A stretch of 64,000 nt of DNA from assembly GCA_002410325.1 (NCBI GenBank), contig DHRK01000055.1:13640-77639 (forward strand). Reading direction: 5' to 3'. The notes below the pieces were generated by a model. It was not told the origin of the DNA, did no database searches, and was given only the letters and a program-made list of their open reading frames with translations. Positions 52,175 to 60,661 of the stretch are shown here, piece by piece. Numbering within the stretch: position 1 is the first letter of the stretch; each line of letters opens with the position of its first letter. The position numbers were made by a program, and so were the translations under genes. This stretch comes from Syntrophomonas sp. UBA5314 (lineage in GTDB: Bacteria; Bacillota; Syntrophomonadia; Syntrophomonadales; Syntrophomonadaceae).

Positions 52175-53317
52175 ATGGATTTTAAACTGAGTGAAGAACA
52201 GGAACTGGTCAGGCAAAATATGAGAGAGTTTGCCCAGACCTATGTTGATCCAATCGCAGTGGAAATCGATGAGAACAGCCGCTACCCGGAAGAGGTGATC
52301 AAGAGGCTGGGAGCCATGGGTTGGATGGGTATGCCTTATCCCGCGGAATACGGAGGAGCGGGGACTGATTACCTTACTTATGCCGTGGCGGTTGAAGAGC
52401 TGTCGCGCTCCTGTGCGGCTACCGGGTTTACCATGTCGGTGCATACCGGTCTGGCTGCCGGACCGATATTCTATTTCGGCAATGAAGAGCAGAAAAAGAA
52501 ATACCTCACCCCTCTGTGCAACGGCCAGGCTTTGGGAGCTTTTGCGCTTACCGAACCCGGGGCGGGAACCGATGTCGGCGCGGCCACCACGATGATCACC
52601 AAAGACGGCGATGACTATATTATCAACGGGACCAAGACTTTTACCTCCAACGGGCCCAATGGCGATATCTATGTTGTCTTTGGCTGGACCAACAAGGAAG
52701 CGGGCGGTTCAAAGGGTATGAGCGCTTTTATAGTGCCCAAAGGAACTCCCGGAATGAGCGTCGGCGGGCACTTCAAAAAGATGGGCATCCGCGCCTCCCA
52801 GACTTCGGAAATGGTCTTTAAAGACTGCCGGGTTCCCAAAGAGAATCTTATCGGACAGGAAGGCATGGGCCTTAAGATCGCCATGGGCAGCTTTGACAAT
52901 GGCCGTATAGGGATTGCCGCCCAGGCGGTAGGAATCGCCCAGGCCGCCCTGGATGAATCGATCAGCTATGCCAAACAGAGGATTCAGTTCGGCAAACCGA
53001 TCAGTAAGAACCAGGCCATCCAGTGGATGATAGCGGACATGGCCACTGAAGTTCAGGCCGGACGTTTTATGTACATGTACGCCGCCTGGCTCAAGGATCA
53101 GGGGCTGCCTTATACCAAGGAAGCTTCCATGGCTAAAGTATGGTGCGCCGAAATGTGCTCCAAACATGCCTCCAAGGCGGTACAGATTCATGGCGGTTAT
53201 GGCTACTGCAAAGGCTTTAAAGTTGAGCGCCTGATGCGGGATGCCAAGATTACCGAAATTTACGAGGGCACATCGGAAGCACAGAGAATGGTTATTGCCG
53301 GCAATGTGCTCCGCTAG
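52175..53317 (+). CDS. Acyl-CoA dehydrogenase
   Basis: A 380-residue enzyme with FALTEPGAGTDVGAATT, TFTSNGPNGD, the C-terminal RLMRDAKITEIYEGTSEAQRM with the standard Glu base and the FGKPISKNQAIQ block of short-chain (butyryl-CoA-like) dehydrogenases. GGAGAGG precedes ATG 52175. It is followed by its own EtfBA pair, which suggests a dedicated electron route. Confidence 0.93.
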   Translation: MDFKLSEEQELVRQNMREFAQTYVDPIAVEIDENSRYPEEVIKRLGAMGWMGMPYPAEYGGAGTDYLTYAVAVEELSRSCAATGFTMSVHTGLAAGPIFYFGNEEQKKKYLTPLCNGQALGAFALTEPGAGTDVGAATTMITKDGDDYIINGTKTFTSNGPNGDIYVVFGWTNKEAGGSKGMSAFIVPKGTPGMSVGGHFKKMGIRASQTSEMVFKDCRVPKENLIGQEGMGLKIAMGSFDNGRIGIAAQAVGIAQAALDESISYAKQRIQFGKPISKNQAIQWMIADMATEVQAGRFMYMYAAWLKDQGLPYTKEASMAKVWCAEMCSKHASKAVQIHGGYGYCKGFKVERLMRDAKITEIYEGTSEAQRMVIAGNVLR

Positions 53318-53370
53318 CCGGTGGCTTTAGGAGTAGACGCTTGAAGCAGTCATTGAGGGGTGATGTTTAA

Positions 53371-54132
53371 GTGCCCAACATTCTTTGCTGTTATAAATGG
53401 GTAATCGATGAAGCCTATATCAGAACCGGTCCTGCACAGGCCCTGGATATGAGTATCGTCGATTACAAGATCAGTGATTATGATAAAAACGCTATAGAAG
53501 AAGCCATGCTGCTGCAGGAAAGATTCGGCGGCAGTGTGGCAGCTATTACCATAGGGCGTCCCGATGACACCAAGGGCTTAAAAGATGCCTTGTCCCGGGG
53601 GCCTCAGAAGGCCTATTTCGTAAATGACCCGTCATTTGAAGATTTAGAGCCCGCCCAGACCGCAGCGATTCTGGCTGACGCCATAAGCGGCCGTATTGAG
53701 TACGACTTGATTCTCTGCGGAGAAGGCTCCAGCGATCTATACGCGCAGCAGGTTGGGCCCCGCCTGGCGGAAAAGTTGGGCATTCCCTGCGTCAGCTACG
53801 CAGTTGCCATTAATATTGAAGAAAGCCGGATCAAGGTGGAGCGCAAAACGGAAGAAGGCCTGGAAGTGGTGGCTGCGCCGTTGCCGGTTTTGGTTACGGT
53901 GGCCCCGGATATCAATTCACCGCGTATTCCGGGATTGAGAGATACCCTGGCCGCCTCTAAGAAGCCGGTGGAAGAGATCGGGCTGGCCGATCTCCCGGGT
54001 CCATATGAGGCTCGCATTCAGACGGTGGGCATAAAGGCCGCCAGCCTGATGCGCAACGGGCAAAAATTCAGCGCCGATCAAGCCGGGGTAAAAGCCCTGG
54101 TGGAAGCACTGCAAAAGGATGGGGCTCTGTAG
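53371..54132 (+). CDS. etfB: Electron transfer flavoprotein beta subunit
   Basis: A 253-residue EtfB. It begins with GTG 53371 after GAGGGGTG. It has KISDYDKNAIEEAMLLQERFGG, ILCGEGSSDLYAQQVGPRLA and the C-terminal arm. It stands between the acyl-CoA dehydrogenase and etfA. No FixCX follows, so this pair may use a different acceptor, such as a membrane FeS oxidoreductase or the Hdr-like complex (inference). Confidence 0.92.
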   Translation: MPNILCCYKWVIDEAYIRTGPAQALDMSIVDYKISDYDKNAIEEAMLLQERFGGSVAAITIGRPDDTKGLKDALSRGPQKAYFVNDPSFEDLEPAQTAAILADAISGRIEYDLILCGEGSSDLYAQQVGPRLAEKLGIPCVSYAVAINIEESRIKVERKTEEGLEVVAAPLPVLVTVAPDINSPRIPGLRDTLAASKKPVEEIGLADLPGPYEARIQTVGIKAASLMRNGQKFSADQAGVKALVEALQKDGAL

Positions 54133-54143
54133 GAGGGATAGAT

Positions 54144-55097
54144 ATGGCTGGAGTCTGGATACTGGCGGAATACGTGGAGCAGAGTAAAGAACTTCTCAAT
54201 GTGGGAAGGGAACTGGCCGGGCAGGTTGGAGTGGAACTGGCCGCCTGGACCTGGAACCCGGATTGGGCCGACGAGTGTTTGGCCCATGGCGCAGACGAAG
54301 TTTTTCTTCTGCCCCCTTTAGGCCTTGATCAGGGTCTGGACGCATATATTCCAATCATAGCTGAAAAGGCCAAGGCAATATTGCCGGAAATTATTTTGGT
54401 GAGTTCAACGCTCAAAGGTAAGGAATTGGCAGCGCGGCTGGCGGGACGACTGGATGCCGGAATGGCCAGCGAATGCCAGGGCCTGCGCTGGGATGGGGAA
54501 AAAAATTCTTTGCTGGCCGAGCGTTTGCTGTACGGCGGCGCCGGGGTGCAGACCATCAGCTGTCTGGGACGTCCACAGATAGCTACGGTTCCCCCGCGCA
54601 CTTATGAATCCGCTCCCCGGAGTGAAGCCAAGAGCGGCCGGCTGACCGAGATTTCGGAACCGCCATCATCGCAGGTGGCGATTCTGGAACGGAAAGCCCG
54701 TGAGCACCAGGCGCAGGATATAACCAGGGCGCGAGCCGTGGTCTGTGTAGGCCGGGGGATGGAAAACAAACCAGATTTAGAGAAAGCCCGGGAACTCGCC
54801 GGGCTGATTGGGGGGGAAGTAGGGTGTACTCGTCCGATCGCCGAAGAGCTGCATTGGATGCCCGAGGACACCTGTATCGGATTATCAGGAAAGATCATCA
54901 AGCCGGATCTTTATATAGGGCTGGGCGTATCGGGACAGATCCAGCATCTGATTGGAACCCGGGACGCGAGAGTCGTTTGCGCTGTCAACACTGACGAGAA
55001 CGCGCCTATATTTGCCGGGGCTGATTACGGCATAGTGGGCGATCTCAATGAGATACTGCCGATGCTGCTGGAAGAAATACGAGCGGTAAAGAGATAA
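54144..55097 (+). CDS. etfA: Electron transfer flavoprotein alpha subunit
   Basis: A 317-residue EtfA. It has the FAD domain motifs VCVGRGMENKPDLEKARELA, IGLSGKIIKPDLYIGLGVSG and VNTDENAPIFAGADYGIVGD. AGGAGGG precedes ATG 54144, 11 bases after etfB. It closes the operon before a strong terminator. Confidence 0.93.
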   Translation: MAGVWILAEYVEQSKELLNVGRELAGQVGVELAAWTWNPDWADECLAHGADEVFLLPPLGLDQGLDAYIPIIAEKAKAILPEIILVSSTLKGKELAARLAGRLDAGMASECQGLRWDGEKNSLLAERLLYGGAGVQTISCLGRPQIATVPPRTYESAPRSEAKSGRLTEISEPPSSQVAILERKAREHQAQDITRARAVVCVGRGMENKPDLEKARELAGLIGGEVGCTRPIAEELHWMPEDTCIGLSGKIIKPDLYIGLGVSGQIQHLIGTRDARVVCAVNTDENAPIFAGADYGIVGDLNEILPMLLEEIRAVKR

Positions 55098-55113
55098 ACA
55101 GGTCGGATTTAGG

Positions 55114-55139
55114 CCGGGGCCAGCGCCCCGGTTTTTTTT
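55114..55139 (+). terminator. Rho-independent terminator
   Basis: CCGGGGC and GCCCCGG pair around CAGC and run into eight T. Confidence 0.92.
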
Positions 55140-55271
55140 ATGCCGCGCTTACAGGCCTGTATTGAGCTTAACCGCATCTGGAGCGAATGGAGATTGCTTT
55201 TGGTTATAGGCCGTGGTCCAGAGAGGGATATTAAAACCAGTAACTATAATTATAGTAAGGGTGTTGGCTCT

Positions 55272-56006
55272 ATGAAGGGAAAAAAGCGAAATATTAGAAA
55301 GACGGGCTGGGCCGTGGGAGCGCTGATAGCCGCCACGGTGCTCCTGGTGCTGGTGAGTAAATACTGGTTGATGCCTGGTGGAAAACCTATGCTGCTTAAA
55401 AACCCGGAATCCGAGCCGGCTTCCGACCTGGTTCAGTTGTCAGAGTATATTCCGGGGTTGTATATAGATTTGCGTTACGCCGGCTCAAACAACGTCTTTA
55501 AAAAGCCGGTTTATTCAGAAGCCCGGGCGGTTCTACGCCGCGGCACGGCGGATAAACTGCAAAAGGCGGAAAGCCAGTTTGAAGAGCTGGGATATCACCT
55601 GAAGGTATGGGACGCCCACCGTTCGCTGCAAACCCAGAAACTGCTCTGGGAAGCCATGCCCGATGAGCGCTATGTCGTCAACCCGCACAAGAGCGTTTCC
55701 TACCACTGCCGGGGGGCGGCGGTTGATGTTACCCTGGTGGACGAGGCGGGCCGGGAGCTTATCATGCCCAGTGATTTTGACGATTTCAGCCCCCGCGCCA
55801 ATCGAGACTACAGTGACGTAGAGCCTCAGGCCGAAGTGAATGCCCGCTTATTGGAAAGTATTATGAAACAGAACGGCTTCACCAGCATTTTCAATGAATG
55901 GTGGCATTTTGCCGACAGCCAGGCGGCGCTCTATCCGGTAGAATCCGCCCTCAACGGAGCGGCCCAGTCGACCGAAGTCCCAGCTGTTTCCGAGCTAAAA
56001 TCTTGA
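55272..56006 (+). CDS. D-Ala-D-Ala dipeptidase, VanX/DdpX-like, membrane-anchored
   Basis: A 244-residue protein. An N-terminal hydrophobic helix (about 12-35) anchors it or acts as a signal. The zinc-peptidase domain has DAHR at 114-117, SYHCRGAAVDVTL with the ligands H145 and D152, and NEWWHF with the catalytic E209 and the ligand H212. The family cleaves D-Ala-D-Ala in wall turnover. ATG 55272 follows AAGGGTG; the open frame extends upstream but without a ribosome site. There is no vanHA neighbour, so this is recycling rather than glycopeptide resistance. Confidence 0.85.
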   Translation: MKGKKRNIRKTGWAVGALIAATVLLVLVSKYWLMPGGKPMLLKNPESEPASDLVQLSEYIPGLYIDLRYAGSNNVFKKPVYSEARAVLRRGTADKLQKAESQFEELGYHLKVWDAHRSLQTQKLLWEAMPDERYVVNPHKSVSYHCRGAAVDVTLVDEAGRELIMPSDFDDFSPRANRDYSDVEPQAEVNARLLESIMKQNGFTSIFNEWWHFADSQAALYPVESALNGAAQSTEVPAVSELKS

Positions 56007-56102
56007 GAACAGGATTACGGTTGCTGCGGCAATCAGGATCATTACCAGTACGACCACTACCCCCATTTTGTTTTCGGCGAGCAATTTGAAAAACTTTTTC
56101 AT
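55995..56102 (-). CDS. 35-residue single-helix membrane peptide
   Basis: ATG 56100-56102 follows AAGGGG by 7 bases and opens a 35-residue frame: a basic start (MKKFFKLLAENK), one hydrophobic helix (GVVVVLVMILIAAATVILF) and SRF. It overlaps the convergent VanX-like gene by 12 bases. Small one-helix proteins of this form are often missed. Function unknown. Confidence 0.6.
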   Translation of the reverse strand: MKKFFKLLAENKMGVVVVLVMILIAAATVILFSRF

Positions 56103-56131
56103 CCCAGTTCCCCTTCCCGTTATTTCTCTAT

Positions 56132-57241
56132 CTATATAACTTGAGAGGCTGAGCCCGGCTCCCAGCCATAAAAATCCCAGTTGCTTTGTGAAAATAGATC
56201 GATTACATACTGGTAGTCCAGGTGATGGCTTCCTTCCTGACGGTCGGCCAGTTGAGCGGCGTAATACGGGCTCACCCGGTCAACCGGCGCATCGGTGCCG
56301 GCCAGCAGGCGTATACCCCGTTCCCGCATCAGGTTCCAGGCGTAGGAGCTGGGCAGGCGGGCCTCTCCCACCCTCTGCCGGGCCCAGGAAAGCTCTCCTG
56401 AGGCACAAGGCTGAATGCATACCGCGATATCCAACCGGGCGATTTCATCAAGCTGAGCCAGGGTGGCTACCTGTACGTGCTCCAGTCTGTCCAGGGGATG
56501 CCGGGTGGTTTTTATTACCCTGAGAAACTGCGCTACCGCTCGATCCCCTATGGCATGGCAGGATACCGGTTTGCCCCGCTGGTGCACTCGCCCAATAAGC
56601 CGCTGCAGGGCTTGGTCCTCATAGTTGAGGCAGCCTGAGCTGCCGGGACTGTCGCTGTAGGGAGCGTTCAGGGCAGCGCTGCGGGCGCCCAGGCTGCCAT
56701 CCAGAAATATCTTAAATCCCAGGGCTTCATCCAGAAGGTCCCAATCTACGGTGTAAAAGTCCGGTTGGTAAAACAAGCCCCGTTTGGCCTTATCCATAGC
56801 CATGTCGATTACCCGTCGGTAGCCTTCCGCTTGAAGCTGTCGCCAACCCCTCTCCACTATGTCCCGGGGGTGGCAGGGCAATTCGGGCAGCAGCCGGTTG
56901 AGCATGGCAAAGACATCGGCCTCCAGGAAAAGCCCGCTTTCTTGGTATACGCCCAGCCGCTGCATGGCCTGGCTGTTCATGATCATTAAATGGAGGCAGC
57001 TTCGCACTATCACGGCCGGTTTATCACCAAACCAGCGGTCCAGGAGGAACCGGTCCGGAATCTGCTTTTCCTCAATACTCTCCTGGTTAAAATTGACTCC
57101 CAGCAGCCACTCGCCCCGGGTATCACCCCTCATAACGGATTCTATTTCCTCCAGGCAGGAGGAGGATGCCAGGCTGGGCAGAGCATGAAAAAGACAGTAT
57201 TCCCAGAGATGTATATGGGCGTCAAGGCAAGTTTCATTCAT
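56132..57241 (-). CDS. Amidohydrolase family 3 metal hydrolase, compact form
   Basis: A 369-residue TIM-barrel amidohydrolase. It opens directly at the metal motif CLDAHIHLWEY, and has GFKIFLDGSLGARSAAL (metal-bridging Lys region), CHAIGDRA, LEHVQVAT and LAGTDAPVD. Typical YtcJ-like members are about 530 residues; the N-terminal beta-sandwich half is absent here. ATG 57241 has AGGAG 10 bases upstream. The substrate (an amide or ester) is unknown. Confidence 0.82.
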   Translation of the reverse strand: MNETCLDAHIHLWEYCLFHALPSLASSSCLEEIESVMRGDTRGEWLLGVNFNQESIEEKQIPDRFLLDRWFGDKPAVIVRSCLHLMIMNSQAMQRLGVYQESGLFLEADVFAMLNRLLPELPCHPRDIVERGWRQLQAEGYRRVIDMAMDKAKRGLFYQPDFYTVDWDLLDEALGFKIFLDGSLGARSAALNAPYSDSPGSSGCLNYEDQALQRLIGRVHQRGKPVSCHAIGDRAVAQFLRVIKTTRHPLDRLEHVQVATLAQLDEIARLDIAVCIQPCASGELSWARQRVGEARLPSSYAWNLMRERGIRLLAGTDAPVDRVSPYYAAQLADRQEGSHHLDYQYVIDLFSQSNWDFYGWEPGSASQVI

Positions 57242-57324
57242 TACAATATTTCTCCTGCCGGCTTCCATGCTCCTGGCAATATGTAACAGGCTTAGTGGAG
57301 TTTAACTGGAAGCAAAATATTACT

Positions 57325-57738
57325 ATGGGTAAGAGGTTTTTTATTTACGGAATGTGTGGATGGATCGCGGAAATACTTTTTACGGGCGCCGGCTCCCTGT
57401 GGGCTGGATCGGCCAGCCTGACCGCGCGAACCTACTTGTGGATGTTCCCCATCTATGGGCTGGCGGTTTTTCTGGAACCGGTGCATGACCAGATCCGCAC
57501 GTCTCCCTGGCCCGTTCGGGGCGTAATCTGGGCGTCTATTATTATCGGCATGGAATACGGAACCGGCTGGCTGCTGCGCTCCTTGATCGGAGTCTGCCCT
57601 TGGGACTACAGCGGCTACAGCCGGTTCGCCGTAGACGGCTTAATCCGTCTTGATTATTTCCCGGTCTGGTTTGCAGCCGGCCTGCTTTTCGAAAAACTGC
57701 ATGATTTCCTCAACCACATTCAAATACACGTGCAATAA
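57325..57738 (+). CDS. Putative ABC-transporter type IV membrane protein (CmpB-like)
   Basis: A 137-residue membrane protein with four hydrophobic segments. It begins FFIYGMCGWIAEILFTG, a close match to the start of the PF06541 group, and has WASIIIGMEYGTGWLLRSLIG in the middle. GGAAG lies upstream of ATG 57325. Members are annotated as ABC permeases on thin evidence and no ATPase gene adjoins, so the transport role is doubtful. Confidence 0.65.
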   Translation: MGKRFFIYGMCGWIAEILFTGAGSLWAGSASLTARTYLWMFPIYGLAVFLEPVHDQIRTSPWPVRGVIWASIIIGMEYGTGWLLRSLIGVCPWDYSGYSRFAVDGLIRLDYFPVWFAAGLLFEKLHDFLNHIQIHVQ

Positions 57739-57746
57739 AGACCCTC

Positions 57747-58262
57747 TTAAGCACCGGAAAAGCCCTGCTTATCCCACCAGTCGTCACGGGCCCAATCATA
57801 GGCCTTTTCCAGGAAATCCAGGTGCCCCTGCTCCCAATTGGCCAACTTAGTCAGCAGGACTTGCAGGGATTCGAGGCCCGTTTCCAGAGCGGCCTGGCGG
57901 TAGAAGTCCATGGAGGCCTTTTCCATCATTATGCCGATATGAAGGGCGGAGACCACTAATCCCCCATTATTTTTCATCTTATCGGAGGTAAAAATATGCG
58001 GTGAGAAGGGCTGGTCTTCAACAACACTGCCGGCGGTGTCCTGGGTTAAAAGGTCTTTATACATATTCCGAAGCCATTTTTCGTGCTCAGCCTCTTCAGC
58101 GGCAAGTCCTGAGAAAATTGCTTTCACATCGGGACTGTCGGCTTTTTCGGCTGCCATCAAGTAAAATTGATACCCTTCCTGTTCATTGAGAATGGCCGTT
58201 TTCAGCATCTCCAGTTCCTTTTTCAGCACTCCTGTCCACTCCCTTCGCATAACTGCATACAT
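57747..58262 (-). CDS. Rubrerythrin-like ferritin-fold protein
   Basis: A 171-residue four-helix protein with two E-x-x-H motifs (EEAEHEKW and EQGHLDFLE) and the Glu-bearing NEQEGYQFYLMAAEKA and KASMDFYRQAA helices, the diiron set of rubrerythrins. There is no rubredoxin domain. It probably protects against peroxide or oxygen in an anaerobe. The start is uncertain (58262 or later). The 282-base gap that follows holds the promoter of the chemoreceptor. Confidence 0.82.
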   Translation of the reverse strand: MYAVMRREWTGVLKKELEMLKTAILNEQEGYQFYLMAAEKADSPDVKAIFSGLAAEEAEHEKWLRNMYKDLLTQDTAGSVVEDQPFSPHIFTSDKMKNNGGLVVSALHIGIMMEKASMDFYRQAALETGLESLQVLLTKLANWEQGHLDFLEKAYDWARDDWWDKQGFSGA

Positions 58263-58358
58263 AATAGTTCAGCACGATATTGAAGATCTGCTTCTCTTTT
58301 CATACTATATGTACCCTACAAAGTCAAACCGAGATTTTTCCACAGACATTGGCGGTGG

Positions 58359-58387
58359 TTGAGATAAAACAATTATTATGTTATTAT
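58359..58387 (+). promoter_or_regulatory. Probable sigma-A promoter of the chemoreceptor gene
   Basis: TTGAGA (58359-58364), a 17-base spacer and TATTAT (58382-58387) lie about 155 bases before the start codon at 58545. Confidence 0.45.
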
Positions 58388-58544
58388 GCCCATGTAATGC
58401 CAAAAAGTAGCATAAGTCCCAATAATGGGACAAATCGTATAGGACATTAGCCCCTTTATATAGTCCAAAGGAAAAAGCGTTTTTTGGCGTTACGTGGATA
58501 TATAGAAATATTGTTGGAGTGGGTTTTAAAAAGGGGTGTTCGAT

Positions 58545-60269
58545 GTGAAGTGGTTTGACAATCTGAAAACCATGCCGAAGCTGCTTATCTGCGCGAATCT
58601 TATCGGCTTGTTCGTAGCGGTGGTGGGATTCCTGGGCTGGAACGGCTTACATGCCCTCCACCGCGAGATAGGTTCGCTCTATGAGACCCGTATGCAGCCT
58701 TACGGTCAACTGGAAGAAGCCAAAAATGCGGTCCTTGCTTTGCAAGTAGACATGCATCAGGCCGTACTGGCTTCAATCCCCGTCGCCAGGCAAGAAGCTC
58801 TGGATAAGATGACCAGAGATAGCCAGAGTTTGAGAGAGCCCCTGCAGATGTACTTAAAATCAGCAGACCCGACCGGGAAGGAAAAGGAAAGCCTTCAGAA
58901 GTTGAGCGCCGCCCTAAATGAATATGAAGCGGCGACGGTCAATTTTCAGGGAACGGTTCAGCGCAGCAATACCGAGGCTAGGGAGGCTTTAAACGGGGAC
59001 GTGAGCACTAAAAGCCTGGCTCTGGAGAATACTCTGGATGGGTTGATTGCGCTGCAAAAGCAGGAGGCGACCCTGACCGACGCTCAGAGCGATGCTACTT
59101 TTGTTCGAACTACCCGTGAAATAGCGGGTTTTAGTATTTTTGCCCTGCTGTTGGCAGTAGGAATGAGCATTTTCGCCGGCCGTCAGATATCAAAACCGCT
59201 GGGGGACGCATCCTTAATAGCCGGGGAGATCGCCGGGGGAAATCTCAATGTGCATCTTCCCGAGCGGTTTATAACCCGCCAGGATGAGGTGGGGGATGTA
59301 GCCAGGTCGTTGAAAAAAATGCTTGAAGACCTGCGCGATTTAGTTAAAGAGATCAACCAGAATTCGGTCCAGATCGCCGCTTCGTCCCAACAGCTGTCAG
59401 CTAGCAGTCAGGATATCACGGCCAACATGGAAGAGGTAACCGCCGCTATTGAGGAGGTGTCCTCGGGGCTGGAAAGCGTATCTGCTTCTTCCCAGGAGGT
59501 AAGTGCCTCAAGTCAAGAAATGACCAGTTCCCTTAACATTCTGGCTCAAGAATCCGGGGTGGGAACCAGGGCGGCTAAAAAGACGGAATCTCGTGTTCTC
59601 AACATAAAAACGGTGGCGGAAGAGGCCCTGGGGGTGGCCAATGCCACTCTGGGCGATGTCCAGGAAAAACTCGGAAAAGCCATTGAAGGGGCCGCGGTTG
59701 TAAATCAAATATCCAGCCTGGCTGATGTCATAACCGGCATATCTTCCCAGACCAATCTGCTGGCCCTCAATGCCGCCATAGAAGCTGCCCGGGCGGGAGA
59801 ACAGGGAAGGGGTTTTGCCGTGGTCGCCGAAGAGGTACGCAGGCTGGCCGAGGAGTCGGGCCAAACAGTTGAAAATATCAAGCAGCTTACCGACGAAGTA
59901 CAGGGAGCCATGGACCTTCTGGTCCAAGGCGCTCAGGATTCGCTGAGCTTTTTGAGTGAAACGGTGGTTGAGGACTATAAAACCTATATTAAAATAGTAG
60001 AACGCTATGCCCGGGACGCGGTCGGTTTCAGTGAGATAACCAGCAAAAACACCGGAATGTCCGAGCAGGTTCTGGAAGCGGTATCCGAGGTCAGTCGTTC
60101 TATAGAACAGGTGGCCCTGACCATGGGAGAAAGTTCACGCAGCGCCCAGGATATAGCTCGGGGAGCGGAGAGCACCAGCGCCAGCCTGGTTCAGATGGCG
60201 GAAGCCTCGGCCCGCCTGGCTGAAAACGCCGAAACCTTAAATCGATTGGTAGAACGTTTTCGCGTATAA
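58545..60269 (+). CDS. Methyl-accepting chemotaxis protein
   Basis: A 574-residue receptor. TM1 is at about 11-33, a 4HB-type helical sensor domain at 35-185 and TM2 at about 190-210. A HAMP domain follows, then a long coiled-coil signalling domain with the tip ISSQTNLLALNAAIEAARAG (about residue 405) and GRGFAVVAEEVRRLAEES. GTG 58545 follows AAGGGG by 8 bases and gives the usual MKWF start; GTG 58536 is longer. It signals to CheA, which is not in the window. The ligand is unknown. Confidence 0.92.
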   Translation: MKWFDNLKTMPKLLICANLIGLFVAVVGFLGWNGLHALHREIGSLYETRMQPYGQLEEAKNAVLALQVDMHQAVLASIPVARQEALDKMTRDSQSLREPLQMYLKSADPTGKEKESLQKLSAALNEYEAATVNFQGTVQRSNTEAREALNGDVSTKSLALENTLDGLIALQKQEATLTDAQSDATFVRTTREIAGFSIFALLLAVGMSIFAGRQISKPLGDASLIAGEIAGGNLNVHLPERFITRQDEVGDVARSLKKMLEDLRDLVKEINQNSVQIAASSQQLSASSQDITANMEEVTAAIEEVSSGLESVSASSQEVSASSQEMTSSLNILAQESGVGTRAAKKTESRVLNIKTVAEEALGVANATLGDVQEKLGKAIEGAAVVNQISSLADVITGISSQTNLLALNAAIEAARAGEQGRGFAVVAEEVRRLAEESGQTVENIKQLTDEVQGAMDLLVQGAQDSLSFLSETVVEDYKTYIKIVERYARDAVGFSEITSKNTGMSEQVLEAVSEVSRSIEQVALTMGESSRSAQDIARGAESTSASLVQMAEASARLAENAETLNRLVERFRV

Positions 60270-60294
60270 ATAGAAACCGACCTTAAATACCTTT

Positions 60295-60505
60295 CGGTCT
60301 GAGGAGGCTCTGAACCAGAGCCTCCCAGCTTGTCGACAAAGTCGACAAGCTGCCCAGAGCGAGCGACGGAAGCGAAGAGCAAGGCGCGAGACAGGCCTGC
60401 GATTGAGGCGTACACTAGTACGTTGATTGAGTAGGACTGTCGAGCAACGCAGCTATTCACTTTTGTCGACGGTCTGAGGAGGCTCTGAGCCAGAGCCTCC
60501 TCAGT
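60295..60505. repeat. Dispersed-type intergenic repeat with three hairpins
   Basis: The unit GGTCTGAGGAGGCTCTGA, one variable base, CCAGAGCCTCC occurs as a direct repeat at both ends (60296 and 60471). Each copy folds into a hairpin (12-14 bp at 60474-60504). Between them CAGCTTGTCGAC-AAA-GTCGACAAGCTG makes a 12-bp stem (60326-60352). The inner part (GAGCGAGCGACGGAAGCGAA onward) resembles a family of intergenic repeats I recall from Clostridia. No ORF spans it. Confidence 0.7.
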
Positions 60506-60661
60506 TGTGTGCCAATATTCAAGTATACAGTGAATAAGCGACAGAAAAGCTTTAATATTTTATCATAATGTAGTTTAATAAGAAATAATAAAATCCGGGT
60601 GAGCGAACAGCCGGATCCTCTCTAATAGTCCCACAGTAAATCAAAATGAGGAGGAGAATCC

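Noticed and set aside
60505..60661. T-box or other amino-acid riboswitch in the ilvE leader
   Set aside because: No T-box bulge sequence (TGGNACC-like) or antiterminator was found, only a small ATCCGG/CCGGAT hairpin.
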